Assembly: GCF_035317345.1 (NCBI RefSeq)
Contig: NZ_JAYKTU010000001.1
Length of the DNA: 64,000 bases
Strand: one strand, 5' to 3'
From: Cellvibrio fontiphilus
GTDB taxonomy: Bacteria > Pseudomonadota > Gammaproteobacteria > Pseudomonadales > Cellvibrionaceae
Within the stretch, counting starts at the first letter, position 1; each line of letters opens with the position of its first letter. Of the stretch, positions 43,208-51,994 are shown in pieces. Made by a program: the position numbers and the translations under genes. Under the pieces are notes generated by a model that was not told the DNA's origin, made no database searches, and worked only from the letters and a program-made list of their open reading frames with translations.

Positions 43208-44644
43208 CTAACCACTGGGCGATAACACCCCCGGCACAATCAAATAACCCTGCTCGTGCCAATGTGCAAGCTGCGCCTCGCTCAACGGCAACTCACACCC
43301 GGTACTCAGTGAGTGGTATTTATTTTCAATAAAATGGCGTATCGCATGATTTGTGTGTTCGACCTGTTGCGCCCCAAGCCTGCCGTTAGTCGCGAGCCAA
43401 TGCTCAATATCAACCAATGTGCGTGCTGAATAGAATTGCTGCATGGCTGGCTCAAGCCCCACACCCAACTGGTCCAATAAAATCCGATCCAACAGCCATT
43501 CACTGTCGGGAACGGCGATTAATTGCTGCCGCGCTGCTGCAGACGAGTTCGCCTGCTTGCGCAACTGGATTTTGTGCCACAGTCGTTTTACGTGATAAAT
43601 ACCCTGACTATTTTTTTCCAAACTATCCGGCAATGCGCAATCGCTAAGCTCGGGCAATTTTTCATAGGTAAAGACACACTGGGGATAAGCGCCCAGCACG
43701 TAGCGAAAATGCAGCACTGAATTGGGCAAGACCCGCGCGTTACGTTCATAGAGTGGCAAGGTAAGCTGCGATTGATTGTCGTGCAGCTGATAAGCGCCAA
43801 ACACTTGAATAAAGGTAGTTAATTTTAAATCCTGCAACAGCAAGTCATACTGGGGTATCAATAAACTGCCCTGCGCACAAGCATTATCCCCATGACCTAA
43901 TTGCACCGCTGTGGTTTTATCCAACTGAAATACTGCCCCCAAATACACATCAGGATTTTTGCATTCATTCCCTGCTGGAAAAGCGCCAGCGCTCAACCAT
44001 AAATCCAGGCGAATCATTTCCGGTATTAACCAGCCATCGGCTTTTAAAAATTGTTGCAAGTGACTAAAAATGCTCACTTGGGGTTCTTGGATCAGCCCCT
44101 GCCGCATAGTTTCTGAAATTATCAGATCGAATTTTTCTGCGCTTTGCCACACACAGGCATCGGCTTGCTCAAGTCGCACAACAAACCGCTGCACACCTAA
44201 AAAGCGAATAAGGCACTGCAATTTTTCCAGCGACTCGGCATGAATATCCAGAAGTGTTACGCGCAGTTGCGCCGTATCGAATAACGGCAAGAGTGGAATC
44301 AGCAATAAACCAAATGGGCCAGTGCCGGCGTACAACACATCGATGGGTTGATAATTAAGTTGATAATTATTGTCTTGCCGTTTTTGTTGGATAGCCGCAT
44401 ACACACCCTGCATAAAAATGCGTGTGCGCTCCACGTCTTCCGCACACTGCGCCGCTGTGGTGGGTGACACAGCCTTACCTTGCGCAGTGACCGTGGCATG
44501 TTCATCCAGAAACAGTGGCGGATGCAATTCCAGCCCGGTGATAACGCATAACTGCCGCACCAGTTCGTCGACAATCGGTTTGGCTTCACCCGCCGTGGTA
44601 CAGGCGAGCAATTGCATAACAAGCCGGGGCAGATCAGTAGCCAT
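43208..44644 (-). CDS. SAM-dependent methyltransferase (PRMT-like) with truncated dioxygenase C-terminus
   Basis: A 478-aa protein. A Rossmann methyltransferase core starts at about 105: VLYAGTGPFGLLLIPLLPLF (motif I) and VTLLDIHAESLEKL, followed by ISETMRQGLIQEP, which resembles the double-E region of arginine methyltransferases, and a beta-rich C-terminal part. After residue about 450 a phytanoyl-CoA dioxygenase domain begins (SEAQLAHWHEQGYLIVPGVL) but stops after a few residues. The original gene was probably a methyltransferase-dioxygenase fusion. The methyltransferase part looks intact. Substrate unknown. AAGGA lies upstream of ATG 44644. Confidence 0.75.
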   Translation of the reverse strand: MATDLPRLVMQLLACTTAGEAKPIVDELVRQLCVITGLELHPPLFLDEHATVTAQGKAVSPTTAAQCAEDVERTRIFMQGVYAAIQQKRQDNNYQLNYQPIDVLYAGTGPFGLLLIPLLPLFDTAQLRVTLLDIHAESLEKLQCLIRFLGVQRFVVRLEQADACVWQSAEKFDLIISETMRQGLIQEPQVSIFSHLQQFLKADGWLIPEMIRLDLWLSAGAFPAGNECKNPDVYLGAVFQLDKTTAVQLGHGDNACAQGSLLIPQYDLLLQDLKLTTFIQVFGAYQLHDNQSQLTLPLYERNARVLPNSVLHFRYVLGAYPQCVFTYEKLPELSDCALPDSLEKNSQGIYHVKRLWHKIQLRKQANSSAAARQQLIAVPDSEWLLDRILLDQLGVGLEPAMQQFYSARTLVDIEHWLATNGRLGAQQVEHTNHAIRHFIENKYHSLSTGCELPLSEAQLAHWHEQGYLIVPGVLSPSG

Positions 44645-44767
44645 CAATCAGAATCCTTAAAAAATAATGGGGAATTGCCATAAGCCTATCGCAAATTAGC
44701 TTTTTTGGTATTTCACCTTATTTCACGCGCTGCGACATGCAGCACAAATCCGCCCAGCATCGCCAAG

Positions 44768-44799
44768 CTGTCATCAAACCGGCAAAATACTTTCATAAT
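44768..44799 (+). promoter_or_regulatory. Candidate Pho box and -10 of the glycerophosphodiesterase gene
   Basis: Seven-base units at 11-bp spacing: CTGTCAT (44768-44774, perfect), CCGGCAA (44779-44785, weak), CTTTCAT (44790-44796, six of seven), with A/T-rich four-base spacers. CATAAT (44794-44799) can serve as the -10. It is 53 bp before the start codon. PhoB control of periplasmic glycerophosphodiesterases is known in other bacteria. Confidence 0.5.
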
Positions 44800-44851
44800 T
44801 GACGGCTAGGGTTGAGCCTGCAACATCCCACCCAGGCCCAAGGAGGTTCCC

Positions 44852-46111
44852 ATGCTACGCCGAATTCATGTGTTAACCAGCAGTATGCTATTGATGCTAT
44901 TAATGACCGGCAGCGCCGCTGCCCATAAGGATAAACACGACCACCATGATCACTACGACAAACACAATAACGCCAATATCCAGCTAGGCCCGCGTCCATT
45001 ATTTTTAATCAATGACATGGATGAGAGTGCGCTGAAAAAGAAATTGCAAAGCTGCATGAATCGCCCGGTTAAAAAAACCGATTTTTCGATTGGTCACCGG
45101 GGCGCGCCCTTACAATTTCCCGAGCACACCAAAGAATCCTATGAGGCGGCAGCCAAAATGGGCGCCGGCATTATGGAGTGCGATGTCACCTTTACCAAAG
45201 ACAAACAACTGGTATGTCGTCACTCGCAGTGCGATTTGCACACCACTACCAATATTCTCGCCACACCGCTCGCCAACAAATGCAGCCAGAATTTTTCACC
45301 CTTTGATCCGGTAAGCGGCAAAGCAGCCAGCGCCAATTGTTGTACTAGCGATATCACCCTCGCTGAATTTAAAACCTTGCGCGGAAAAATGGATGCGTTC
45401 AACCCCAAAGCAACCACTGTGGATGAATACCTGAAGGGCACGGCTAGCTGGCGCACCGACTTATACGCCGACAAAGGCACACTGCTTACGCACGCGGAAA
45501 GTATTCAGTTATTTAAAAAACTCGGCGTAAAAATGACACCCGAATTGAAATCGGCCAGCGTTGCCATGCCGTTTGAAGGCACCTACACCCAAGCCATGTA
45601 CGCACAACAACTGATTGATGAATACAAAGCAGCAGGCGTAAAAGCGCGCGATGTCTGGCCACAATCGTTCGACATTCAGGACATTCGCTACTGGATCAAT
45701 AACGAACCGGCCTTTGGCAAACAAGCCGTCTATTTGGACGATGCCAATAGCATCGCCGATTTACCCACTGTAACTGATTTACAAATGTATGCCGACGAAG
45801 GCTTCAAGATTGTAGCACCACCGATTTGGGCGCTGTTGGCGTTGGACAACAACAATAAAATTGTTCCATCTGAATATGCTCACCACGCAAAAAAGGCTGG
45901 CTTAAAAATAATTACCTGGTCATTTGAGCGTTCGGGTCCGTTAAAAAATGGCGGCGGCTGGTATTACCAAACTATCAATCCGGCAATTAATAACGATGGC
46001 GACATGATGGATGCTTTGCATGTGCTGGCGAAAGATGTGGGTGTGATTGGTATCTTCTCCGATTGGCCCGCCAGCGTGAGTTATTATGCGAGCTGCATGA
46101 ATTTGAAATAG
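44852..46111 (+). CDS. Periplasmic glycerophosphodiester phosphodiesterase
   Basis: A 419-aa exported TIM-barrel enzyme that hydrolyses glycerophosphodiesters to glycerol 3-phosphate and an alcohol. Signal peptide about 1-24, then a His/Asp-rich stretch (HKDKHDHHDHYDKHNN, about 25-40) that may bind metal. Catalytic and metal residues: FSIGHRGAP (His-Arg), MECDVTFTKD (Glu, Asp) and VCRHSQCDLH. It is longer than E. coli GlpQ because of a Cys-rich insertion at about 147-165 (CSQNF and NCCTS). AAGGAGG lies upstream of the ATG. A Pho-box-like element precedes it and a terminator follows. Confidence 0.9.
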   Translation: MLRRIHVLTSSMLLMLLMTGSAAAHKDKHDHHDHYDKHNNANIQLGPRPLFLINDMDESALKKKLQSCMNRPVKKTDFSIGHRGAPLQFPEHTKESYEAAAKMGAGIMECDVTFTKDKQLVCRHSQCDLHTTTNILATPLANKCSQNFSPFDPVSGKAASANCCTSDITLAEFKTLRGKMDAFNPKATTVDEYLKGTASWRTDLYADKGTLLTHAESIQLFKKLGVKMTPELKSASVAMPFEGTYTQAMYAQQLIDEYKAAGVKARDVWPQSFDIQDIRYWINNEPAFGKQAVYLDDANSIADLPTVTDLQMYADEGFKIVAPPIWALLALDNNNKIVPSEYAHHAKKAGLKIITWSFERSGPLKNGGGWYYQTINPAINNDGDMMDALHVLAKDVGVIGIFSDWPASVSYYASCMNLK

Positions 46112-46121
46112 GCGCAAATAC

Positions 46122-46159
46122 AAAAAGCCCCGGCCAACTAAACTGAGCGGGGCTTTTTT
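46122..46159 (+). terminator. Terminator after the glycerophosphodiesterase gene
   Basis: AAAAAGCCCCG (46122-46132) pairs with CGGGGCTTTTT (46148-46158), with a 15-base loop and a T-run. Confidence 0.9.
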
Positions 46160-46220
46160 ATATGGCAGTGATCTGGCAACGCCATAACACGTACCAGTAA
46201 CCAGACTTATAGGTACGTAT

Positions 46221-46481
46221 ATGCACAACGATTTTTCATACACTCCAGCAGACATCTCACGCATTATTGAAATGGCGTGGGAGGATCGCACGCCTTTCGA
46301 AGCCATAGAAAAAATTTACGGCTTGGGCGAACCTGAACTGCGCAAGCTGATGCGCCGCGAGCTAAAGTCCTCATCATTTCGCCTCTGGCGCGAACGGGTC
46401 AGTGGGAGAAAAACCAAACACCTGCAACTGCGCTCGCCCGACATCAATCGCGGTTACTGCCCTACCCAATATAAACGCTAA
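46221..46481 (+). CDS. TIGR03643 / DUF2805 small conserved protein
   Basis: An 86-aa basic protein with the family's core WEDRTPFEAIEKIYGLGEPE and LRKLMRRELKSSSFRLWRER, a helix-turn-helix-like arrangement. Function unknown; the family is common in Proteobacteria and Bacteroidetes. It converges with the methyltransferase gene, leaving ten bases between the stops. Confidence 0.87.
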   Translation: MHNDFSYTPADISRIIEMAWEDRTPFEAIEKIYGLGEPELRKLMRRELKSSSFRLWRERVSGRKTKHLQLRSPDINRGYCPTQYKR

Positions 46482-46491
46482 AACACTGGGC

Positions 46492-47715
46492 TTAATTTGC
46501 CAGCAGCGTTTCCAGACAATGTTCTTGAATACCATAAAACGCTTTGATATCGGCAATTTGCTGTAACACAGCAGTGTTGTCGCGCGGCGTTTTATGCAAA
46601 AGAGAGGAGCGTTTTTGGGCGAGAATCATTTTATTTTTGCTGGTGTGTTCCAGCGAAATAAATTCAAATACTTTGGTGTCGTAGCCGTGGGCTTCCAACA
46701 AGAGCGCGCGCAAACCATCGGTAATCATTTCTGCTTCTTGCCCCAAATGAATTCCGTGTTGCAAAACCGGTGCAAGCAGCGCCGGGCTTTTCATTTGTGG
46801 GCGAATTTGTTTATGGCAGCAAGGCGAGCACATAATGATGTCTGCACCGGTGCGAATCCCCATATTGAGCGCGTAGTCGGTCGCGGTATCACAGGCGTGC
46901 AAGGCGATCATAATATTAATGCCCTGCGCGGAGAAATGTTGCACATCACCCTGTTCGAATTTAATGCCGGCAAGAGCTAACTTCTGCGCGGTTTGATTGC
47001 ATAAATCCACCAGCCCCTGACGTAACTCCACACCGGTTACCTGGGTTTTTACACCGAGATTCGCGCTTAAATAATCGTGTACCGCAAAGGTTAAATAGGC
47101 TTTGCCCGAACCAAAATCGGCGATATGTAATTCACTGCGTTTATCCAAGCCTGTTTGCTGGATTGCAGTAGACAACACCTCAATAAATTTATTGATTTGT
47201 TTCCACTTGCGCGACATAGCCGGAATAATCTGGCCATTCGCATCGGTGATTCCCAACTCGCGTAAATAGGGGCGATCCTGCTCCACATAACGCAATTTGG
47301 TGCGGTTGTGTGTCAACTCGGTCTGGGCAGATGCTTTAGCGCCTGCAGCGGGTGAGTTTTTGTTGCGATTTTTATTAATCAGCACCTTACCTTTTTTGCT
47401 GAAGCTGAGCTGGATTTCCCAATCATCAGTAATCATATGGGCATTGTGAAAATCGCTCCCCAGCCATTGCTGTAATTGCGTAATTGTCTCGTTGAGCGTG
47501 AAATTTTTGGTCACATGGTTAGTGCGATATTCATATAAACAGGAGAGCAGCTGTTGCTCTTTAATCTGTACCGGGCGAAGGGTAATGCGGTTTAAATCGG
47601 CCTCGGCACCTTTGTATTTGGACAATACCAACCGCTGCAGCCTACCTGCATTAAACGCCTGCCGGCATTCAACAAAAAAATTTTCAACGTCACTCTTGGG
47701 CTGATCACTCGCCAT
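46492..47715 (-). CDS. SAM-dependent methyltransferase (Methyltransf_32-like)
   Basis: A 407-aa protein. The N-terminal half is unrecognised with a central Lys/Asn-rich linker; the C-terminal half has the SAM motif HIADFGSGKAYLTFAVHDYL, GVELRQGLVDLCN, MIALHACDTATDYAL and IMCSPCCHKQIRP. The CSPCCHKQ segment resembles the tRNA-methyltransferase Trm13-like/PF13679 group, so an RNA substrate is possible but not shown. Start ATG 47715 follows AAGAG; a GTG two codons upstream is also possible. Ends 16 bp before the epimerase gene begins, same strand. Confidence 0.82.
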   Translation of the reverse strand: MASDQPKSDVENFFVECRQAFNAGRLQRLVLSKYKGAEADLNRITLRPVQIKEQQLLSCLYEYRTNHVTKNFTLNETITQLQQWLGSDFHNAHMITDDWEIQLSFSKKGKVLINKNRNKNSPAAGAKASAQTELTHNRTKLRYVEQDRPYLRELGITDANGQIIPAMSRKWKQINKFIEVLSTAIQQTGLDKRSELHIADFGSGKAYLTFAVHDYLSANLGVKTQVTGVELRQGLVDLCNQTAQKLALAGIKFEQGDVQHFSAQGINIMIALHACDTATDYALNMGIRTGADIIMCSPCCHKQIRPQMKSPALLAPVLQHGIHLGQEAEMITDGLRALLLEAHGYDTKVFEFISLEHTSKNKMILAQKRSSLLHKTPRDNTAVLQQIADIKAFYGIQEHCLETLLAN

Positions 47716-47730
47716 AAACACACTCTTGAT

Positions 47731-48708
47731 TCACTCACAAAGATCGGCCAGTGCCGATGCTACCGTCGGAAACTCAAACTGGAATCCGGTGCTGAGCAAA
47801 TTATGCGGGATAACCTGCTGCCCTTCCAATAATAAATCCGCTTGCTCGCCTAACAGCAAGCGCATCACCAACGCCGGTGTGGGTATCACACAAGGGCGAT
47901 GTAACACCGCTGCGGCTTGCTGGCTAAACTCAAATTGGCTGAGCGACCCGGGCGCGGTGAAATTATAAATTTCACCCGCGCTTTGCGCCCCCGGGGTGGC
48001 CGCGAAATGCAATCGACACAAATGCGCAACACCACGCAACAAATCATGCACATGAATCCACGACAACCACTGTTGTCCGCTGCCCAATTTTCCACCCATG
48101 CCCAATTTAATTGGCAGGAGCATCATCGGCAGCGCGCCTTGTTGCCCAAACACCACACCAAAACGCAAAATGTCTACCGCTACACCATGAGTACGTGCGC
48201 GCAAAGCTTCTGCTTCCCACTCCTGACAGAGCTGCGACATAAAAATCGCTTGGGGTGCACTGGTTTCACGCAACCCGGTAACATCGCCCTGCGCTTGAAT
48301 ACCGTAATAACCAATCGCGGAAGCCGATAACATCAGAGCAGGCTTATGCTCTGCCCGCGCAATCCATTCCACCAGCGACCGGGTTAAGTCAACCCGACTG
48401 GCACGCAATATTTTTTTGCGCGCGGCACTCCAGCGCCAACCTAAAATGCGCGCACCCGCCAAATTGACGATGAGCGTTATCAAAAAATCGGCCGGCAATT
48501 CCTGCATGGAAGAAACCGTTTTTACTTTGCCATCAAATAATTTATCCGCCACCGCAGGGCGACGCGTTAACACCACCACTTGATGACCATCAGCCAACAA
48601 CTGCGACACCAGCAATTGACCAATAAAACCAGTCGCCCCCGTCACCAATACACACTGACGAACATCGCTAAAATGCAGCGCAACTGAAGATTGATTGGTA
48701 CAGGACAT
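47731..48708 (-). CDS. TIGR01777 family NAD-dependent epimerase-like protein (YfcH)
   Basis: A 325-aa atypical extended SDR. Rossmann motif VLVTGATGFIGQLLVSQLL (about 20-38), then VNLAGARILGWRW and a catalytic YYG in SASAIGYYG, typical of the TIGR01777/YfcH group. The C-terminal DUF1731-like region reads VMRLLLGEQADLLLEGQQV. Function not established; YfcH relatives are predicted nucleotide-sugar or lipid reductases. GGAG precedes ATG 48708. Followed by the methyltransferase gene, so the two may be co-transcribed. Confidence 0.88.
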   Translation of the reverse strand: MSCTNQSSVALHFSDVRQCVLVTGATGFIGQLLVSQLLADGHQVVVLTRRPAVADKLFDGKVKTVSSMQELPADFLITLIVNLAGARILGWRWSAARKKILRASRVDLTRSLVEWIARAEHKPALMLSASAIGYYGIQAQGDVTGLRETSAPQAIFMSQLCQEWEAEALRARTHGVAVDILRFGVVFGQQGALPMMLLPIKLGMGGKLGSGQQWLSWIHVHDLLRGVAHLCRLHFAATPGAQSAGEIYNFTAPGSLSQFEFSQQAAAVLHRPCVIPTPALVMRLLLGEQADLLLEGQQVIPHNLLSTGFQFEFPTVASALADLCE

Positions 48709-48913
48709 ACAAGTCTCCACTAATCCAAAAACCGTTTTTGAAAGCCTTTAGGCTAGCACCACTACCCGTATGTTGCGGCGGTTGTGCCCTATTATCTACT
48801 GGTGAGGCCGATTGGTAATGATACGCAAGCAACCGCGATTCAGCCCACCCTGTAGAACCAACGCACCCACCAAACACGCTTATTGGCCTTAACAAGTTTC
48901 ATTCTTTTCTCCC

Positions 48914-48942
48914 TTGACCAACATCAAAATATTCTGTAATTT
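48914..48942 (+). promoter_or_regulatory. Promoter of the gbsR-like/cydAB operon
   Basis: -35 TTGACC (48914-48919) and a weak -10 TAATTT (48937-48942), 17 bp apart. The -10 lies inside the palindrome described separately, so a bound regulator would block transcription. Confidence 0.5.
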
Positions 48943-48963
48943 CAGTAATTACTGAAACTACAG
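48934..48963. promoter_or_regulatory. 30-bp palindromic operator of the GbsR-type regulator
   Basis: A perfect 18-bp palindrome TTTCAGTAATTACTGAAA (48940-48957) is flanked, after one unpaired base on each side, by CTGTA and TACAG, giving 28 of 30 symmetrical bases. It lies 11 bp before the regulator's start codon and overlaps the -10, pointing to autorepression. Confidence 0.75.
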
Positions 48964-48974
48964 GAAACGCACAA

Positions 48975-49541
48975 ATGCCTATCACCCTCACCCCCATGAT
49001 CCAATCCTGCATTCTCCACTTTGGCGAAATGGGGAGCCGCTGGGGGATCAACCGTACCGTTGGGCAAATGTATGCCCTGCTGGTGTTAAGCAAAGAGCCT
49101 TTGTGTGCCGATGATATGACCGAAGCGCTGGGTATTTCGCGCTCCAATGTCAGCATGGGTTTAAAGGAATTAATGTCCTGGGAATTGGTAAAGCTGCAGC
49201 ACCGCCCCGGCGAACGCAAAGAATTTTATTCCGCGCCGGGCGATGTGTGGGACATAGCCAAGACCTTGATCGAACAGCGCCGCAAACGTGAGATTGACCC
49301 GACACTCTCGACCCTGCGCAATTTACTCATCGAAAAACCTGCCAACGCCGACGAAGAATACGCGCAGCAACGGATGCGCGAAATGCACGAGCTGATTGAA
49401 ATGATCACCCTCTGGACACAGGAAATCCAACGCCTGGATTCCGCCAATCTGGGCAAATTACTCAAGCTCGGTAGCAGCCTGGGCAAAGTACTCGACATGA
49501 AGGATCGTTTATTGGGTGGCAAAAAAGAATCCACGAAATAA
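48975..49541 (+). CDS. GbsR/MarR-family transcriptional regulator
   Basis: A 188-aa winged-helix protein of the GbsR type: GEMGSRWGINRTVGQMYALL (about 17-36), recognition region TEALGISRSNVSMGLKELMS (about 49-68), then RKEFYSAPGDVWDIAKTL and a helical C-terminus. GbsR proteins are named for repressing choline/glycine betaine genes, but homologues sit beside other operons. This one is 18 bp upstream of cydA, suggesting it controls the bd oxidase in response to an unknown signal. Confidence 0.88.
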   Translation: MPITLTPMIQSCILHFGEMGSRWGINRTVGQMYALLVLSKEPLCADDMTEALGISRSNVSMGLKELMSWELVKLQHRPGERKEFYSAPGDVWDIAKTLIEQRRKREIDPTLSTLRNLLIEKPANADEEYAQQRMREMHELIEMITLWTQEIQRLDSANLGKLLKLGSSLGKVLDMKDRLLGGKKESTK

Positions 49542-49559
49542 TTGACCGAGGTATATGTC

Positions 49560-50921
49560 ATGCTCGACACGCTGATCCTTTCACGCATTCAATTTGCCGC
49601 GAACATTTCGTTTCATATTTTGTTTCCCACCATCACCATCGCGCTCTGCTGGTTTCTGTTGTATTTCAAAATTCGCTACAACCGCAGCGGCGATCAAGTG
49701 TGGATGCGCGCCTATCGCTTTTGGGTGAAAGTGTTTGCCCTGACCTTTGCGCTGGGCGTGGTGAGTGGTATCACCATGAGTTTCCAGTTCGGCACCAATT
49801 GGCCGGGCTATATGGAAACCGTGGGCAATATTGCGGGGCCACTGCTGGGCTATGAAGTGCTAACGGCATTTTTTTTAGAGGCAACTTTTCTCGGCATTAT
49901 GCTGTTTGGTATTGATCGTGTGTCCAATCGCATACATACACTGGCGACTTTTTTAGTCGCGTTTGGCACTAGTATGTCGGCATTTTGGATTATTGTACTC
50001 AACTCCTGGATGCAAACCCCCACCGGTTTTGAAATGCGCAATGGTGTGGCCTACCCCACCGATTGGCTGGCGATTATTTTTAACCCATCCATGCCTTACC
50101 GTTTGTCACACATGCTGGTTGCTTCAGGTTTAACGGCTGCATTTTTGATTGCCGGGCTCTCTGCGTATCGCATTTTAAAAGGCGACCACAAACCTGCACC
50201 GCGTCTTGCACTTAAAACGGCCAGCATAGCGGCAGCAATTTTAATTCCTATCCAGATTTTCCTGGGCGATATACACGGCTTGAATTCGCTGCAGCACCAA
50301 CCCGCTAAAATCGCCGCTATTGAAGCGGTATGGCAAACCGAAAAAGGTGCGCCTTTGGTTCTGTTTGCCATTCCCGATAAAGAGACACAAACCAATAAGT
50401 TTGCAATAGAAATTCCAAAACTGGCGAGCCTGATTCTCACCCACGATGCCAATGGCGAATTAAAAGGCATCAATGAATTTGCGGGTGTGCACCCACCGGT
50501 TGCACCGCTATTTTACGGCTTCCGCATTATGGTGGCAGTGGGAGTATTAATGCTGCTGGTGTCCTGGTGGGCAGTGTTTCAGTACTGGCGCAAAAAAGAA
50601 ATCTCGCCGCTCCTGCTAAAAGTTTTTGTAGGCATGACCTTCTCCGGGTGGATTGCCACCCTTGCCGGTTGGTACGTCACTGAAATTGGCCGTCAACCCT
50701 GGTTAGTGACTGGCGTTTTAACCACCGCCGATGCAGTCACCACCACGCCAGCCACCAATGTAGGTATCTCGCTTGCAATTTATTTAACGCTCTATGTTGT
50801 GTTGTTATTTGCCTATGTGCGCACGCTATTCCTGATGGCAAGAAAAGCCGTGTTGGTGGATCGACCGGAAGAAATCAACAGCCTGCAGGAAACATTATTC
50901 AACGCACAGCAAGCATCTTAA
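49560..50921 (+). CDS. cydA: Cytochrome bd-type quinol oxidase subunit I
   Basis: Catalytic subunit of the bd (CIO-type) oxidase, reducing O2 with quinol without proton pumping. His19 in NISFHILFPTITIA is the b595 ligand; further family segments are FALGVVSGITMSFQFGTNW, SHMLVASG (b558 His) and EIGRQPWLVTGVLTT. At 453 aa with a short Q loop it resembles the cyanide-insensitive CioA type rather than E. coli CydA. Start ATG 49560 follows GAGG. Forms an operon with the regulator and cydB (10 bases later). Confidence 0.95.
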   Translation: MLDTLILSRIQFAANISFHILFPTITIALCWFLLYFKIRYNRSGDQVWMRAYRFWVKVFALTFALGVVSGITMSFQFGTNWPGYMETVGNIAGPLLGYEVLTAFFLEATFLGIMLFGIDRVSNRIHTLATFLVAFGTSMSAFWIIVLNSWMQTPTGFEMRNGVAYPTDWLAIIFNPSMPYRLSHMLVASGLTAAFLIAGLSAYRILKGDHKPAPRLALKTASIAAAILIPIQIFLGDIHGLNSLQHQPAKIAAIEAVWQTEKGAPLVLFAIPDKETQTNKFAIEIPKLASLILTHDANGELKGINEFAGVHPPVAPLFYGFRIMVAVGVLMLLVSWWAVFQYWRKKEISPLLLKVFVGMTFSGWIATLAGWYVTEIGRQPWLVTGVLTTADAVTTTPATNVGISLAIYLTLYVVLLFAYVRTLFLMARKAVLVDRPEEINSLQETLFNAQQAS

Positions 50922-50931
50922 GGGGACAGAC

Positions 50932-51951
50932 ATGACCGATCTCAGTCAATTAACCGGTGCCGCCTATTGGTTGCCAATTATTTTTATTAGCCTGATGGCA
51001 CTGGCGTTATTTCTCTACGCTATTTTGGATGGTTACGATTTGGGCGTAGGCATTTTATTGCCTAACGACAACGAGCAGCAGCGCGACACCATGATCGCCA
51101 GCATTGGCCCCTTTTGGGATGCCAACGAAACCTGGCTGGTATTGGGCATAGGCTTATTGTTGATTGCCTTTCCCAGCGCCCACAGTTTAATTTTGTTTCA
51201 TTTGTATTTGCCCATCACCGTCATGCTGGCCGGGTTAATTTTGCGCGGCGTGGCGTTTGACTTTCGCGCCAAAGCACCAGCAGATCACAAAGACTTGTGG
51301 GACAAAATATTTAAAACAGGCTCGCTCATGGCCACCTTATCGCAGGGTTATATGCTGGGCAGTTACGTGATGGGTTTTGAGCAGAGCATGGCCGCCATTT
51401 TCTTTTCCGCACTTAGCGCGGTATGTGTAACAGCGGGTTATAGTTTTATTGGCGCCGCCTGGCTGGTGATGAAAACCGAGGGTGAATTACAAAAACGTGC
51501 CGCCTGGTGGGCGCGCCGCTGTGCCTGGCTGATGACTCTGGGGATTATCGCGGTATCGGTGGTGAACCCCTTGGTAAGCGATACCATTTTCAATAAGTGG
51601 TTTGGCAGTTCGCTGTTTATTATTTTGCTAATGATTCCACTGTTTTGTTTTTTGCTGCTGTTTACTGTGGATCGCTACCTGCGCTTATTTCCCTTCGCCA
51701 ACGATTTTGGCTGCTGGATTCCCTTTGCCTCGGCAGTATTTATTTTCCTGCTCAGTTTTATCGGTTTGGCCTACAGCTTTTTCCCCTACGTAGTGCCCGG
51801 CCAGTTGGATATATGGCAAGCGGCAAGCGCGCCTGAATCGCTGATGTTTATTTTGTACGGCTCGGTGTTGGTATTACCCACCATCATTATTTACACCATT
51901 TTTTCCTACAAGGTGTTTTGGGGTAAGGCCACGCAGTTGAAATATTATTGA
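50932..51951 (+). CDS. cydB: Cytochrome bd-type quinol oxidase subunit II
   Basis: A 339-aa membrane partner of CydA, with ILDGYDLGVGILLP (about 28-41), ASIGPFWDANETWLVLG (about 55-71) and GAAWLVMKTEGELQKRA, all hallmarks of CydB. Eight or nine hydrophobic spans. No cydX-like small gene is evident after it. Converges with the sugar dehydrogenase gene. Confidence 0.95.
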   Translation: MTDLSQLTGAAYWLPIIFISLMALALFLYAILDGYDLGVGILLPNDNEQQRDTMIASIGPFWDANETWLVLGIGLLLIAFPSAHSLILFHLYLPITVMLAGLILRGVAFDFRAKAPADHKDLWDKIFKTGSLMATLSQGYMLGSYVMGFEQSMAAIFFSALSAVCVTAGYSFIGAAWLVMKTEGELQKRAAWWARRCAWLMTLGIIAVSVVNPLVSDTIFNKWFGSSLFIILLMIPLFCFLLLFTVDRYLRLFPFANDFGCWIPFASAVFIFLLSFIGLAYSFFPYVVPGQLDIWQAASAPESLMFILYGSVLVLPTIIIYTIFSYKVFWGKATQLKYY

Positions 51952-51994
51952 ATCAGGTTCGGCGGATGCCCATCCAACAGCATTGATGAGCCAC

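Noticed and set aside
43032..43262. Separate 76-codon gene after the methyltransferase
   Set aside because: Its sequence is only the C-terminal part of a dioxygenase whose start is in the neighbouring frame, so it is a remnant, not a gene.
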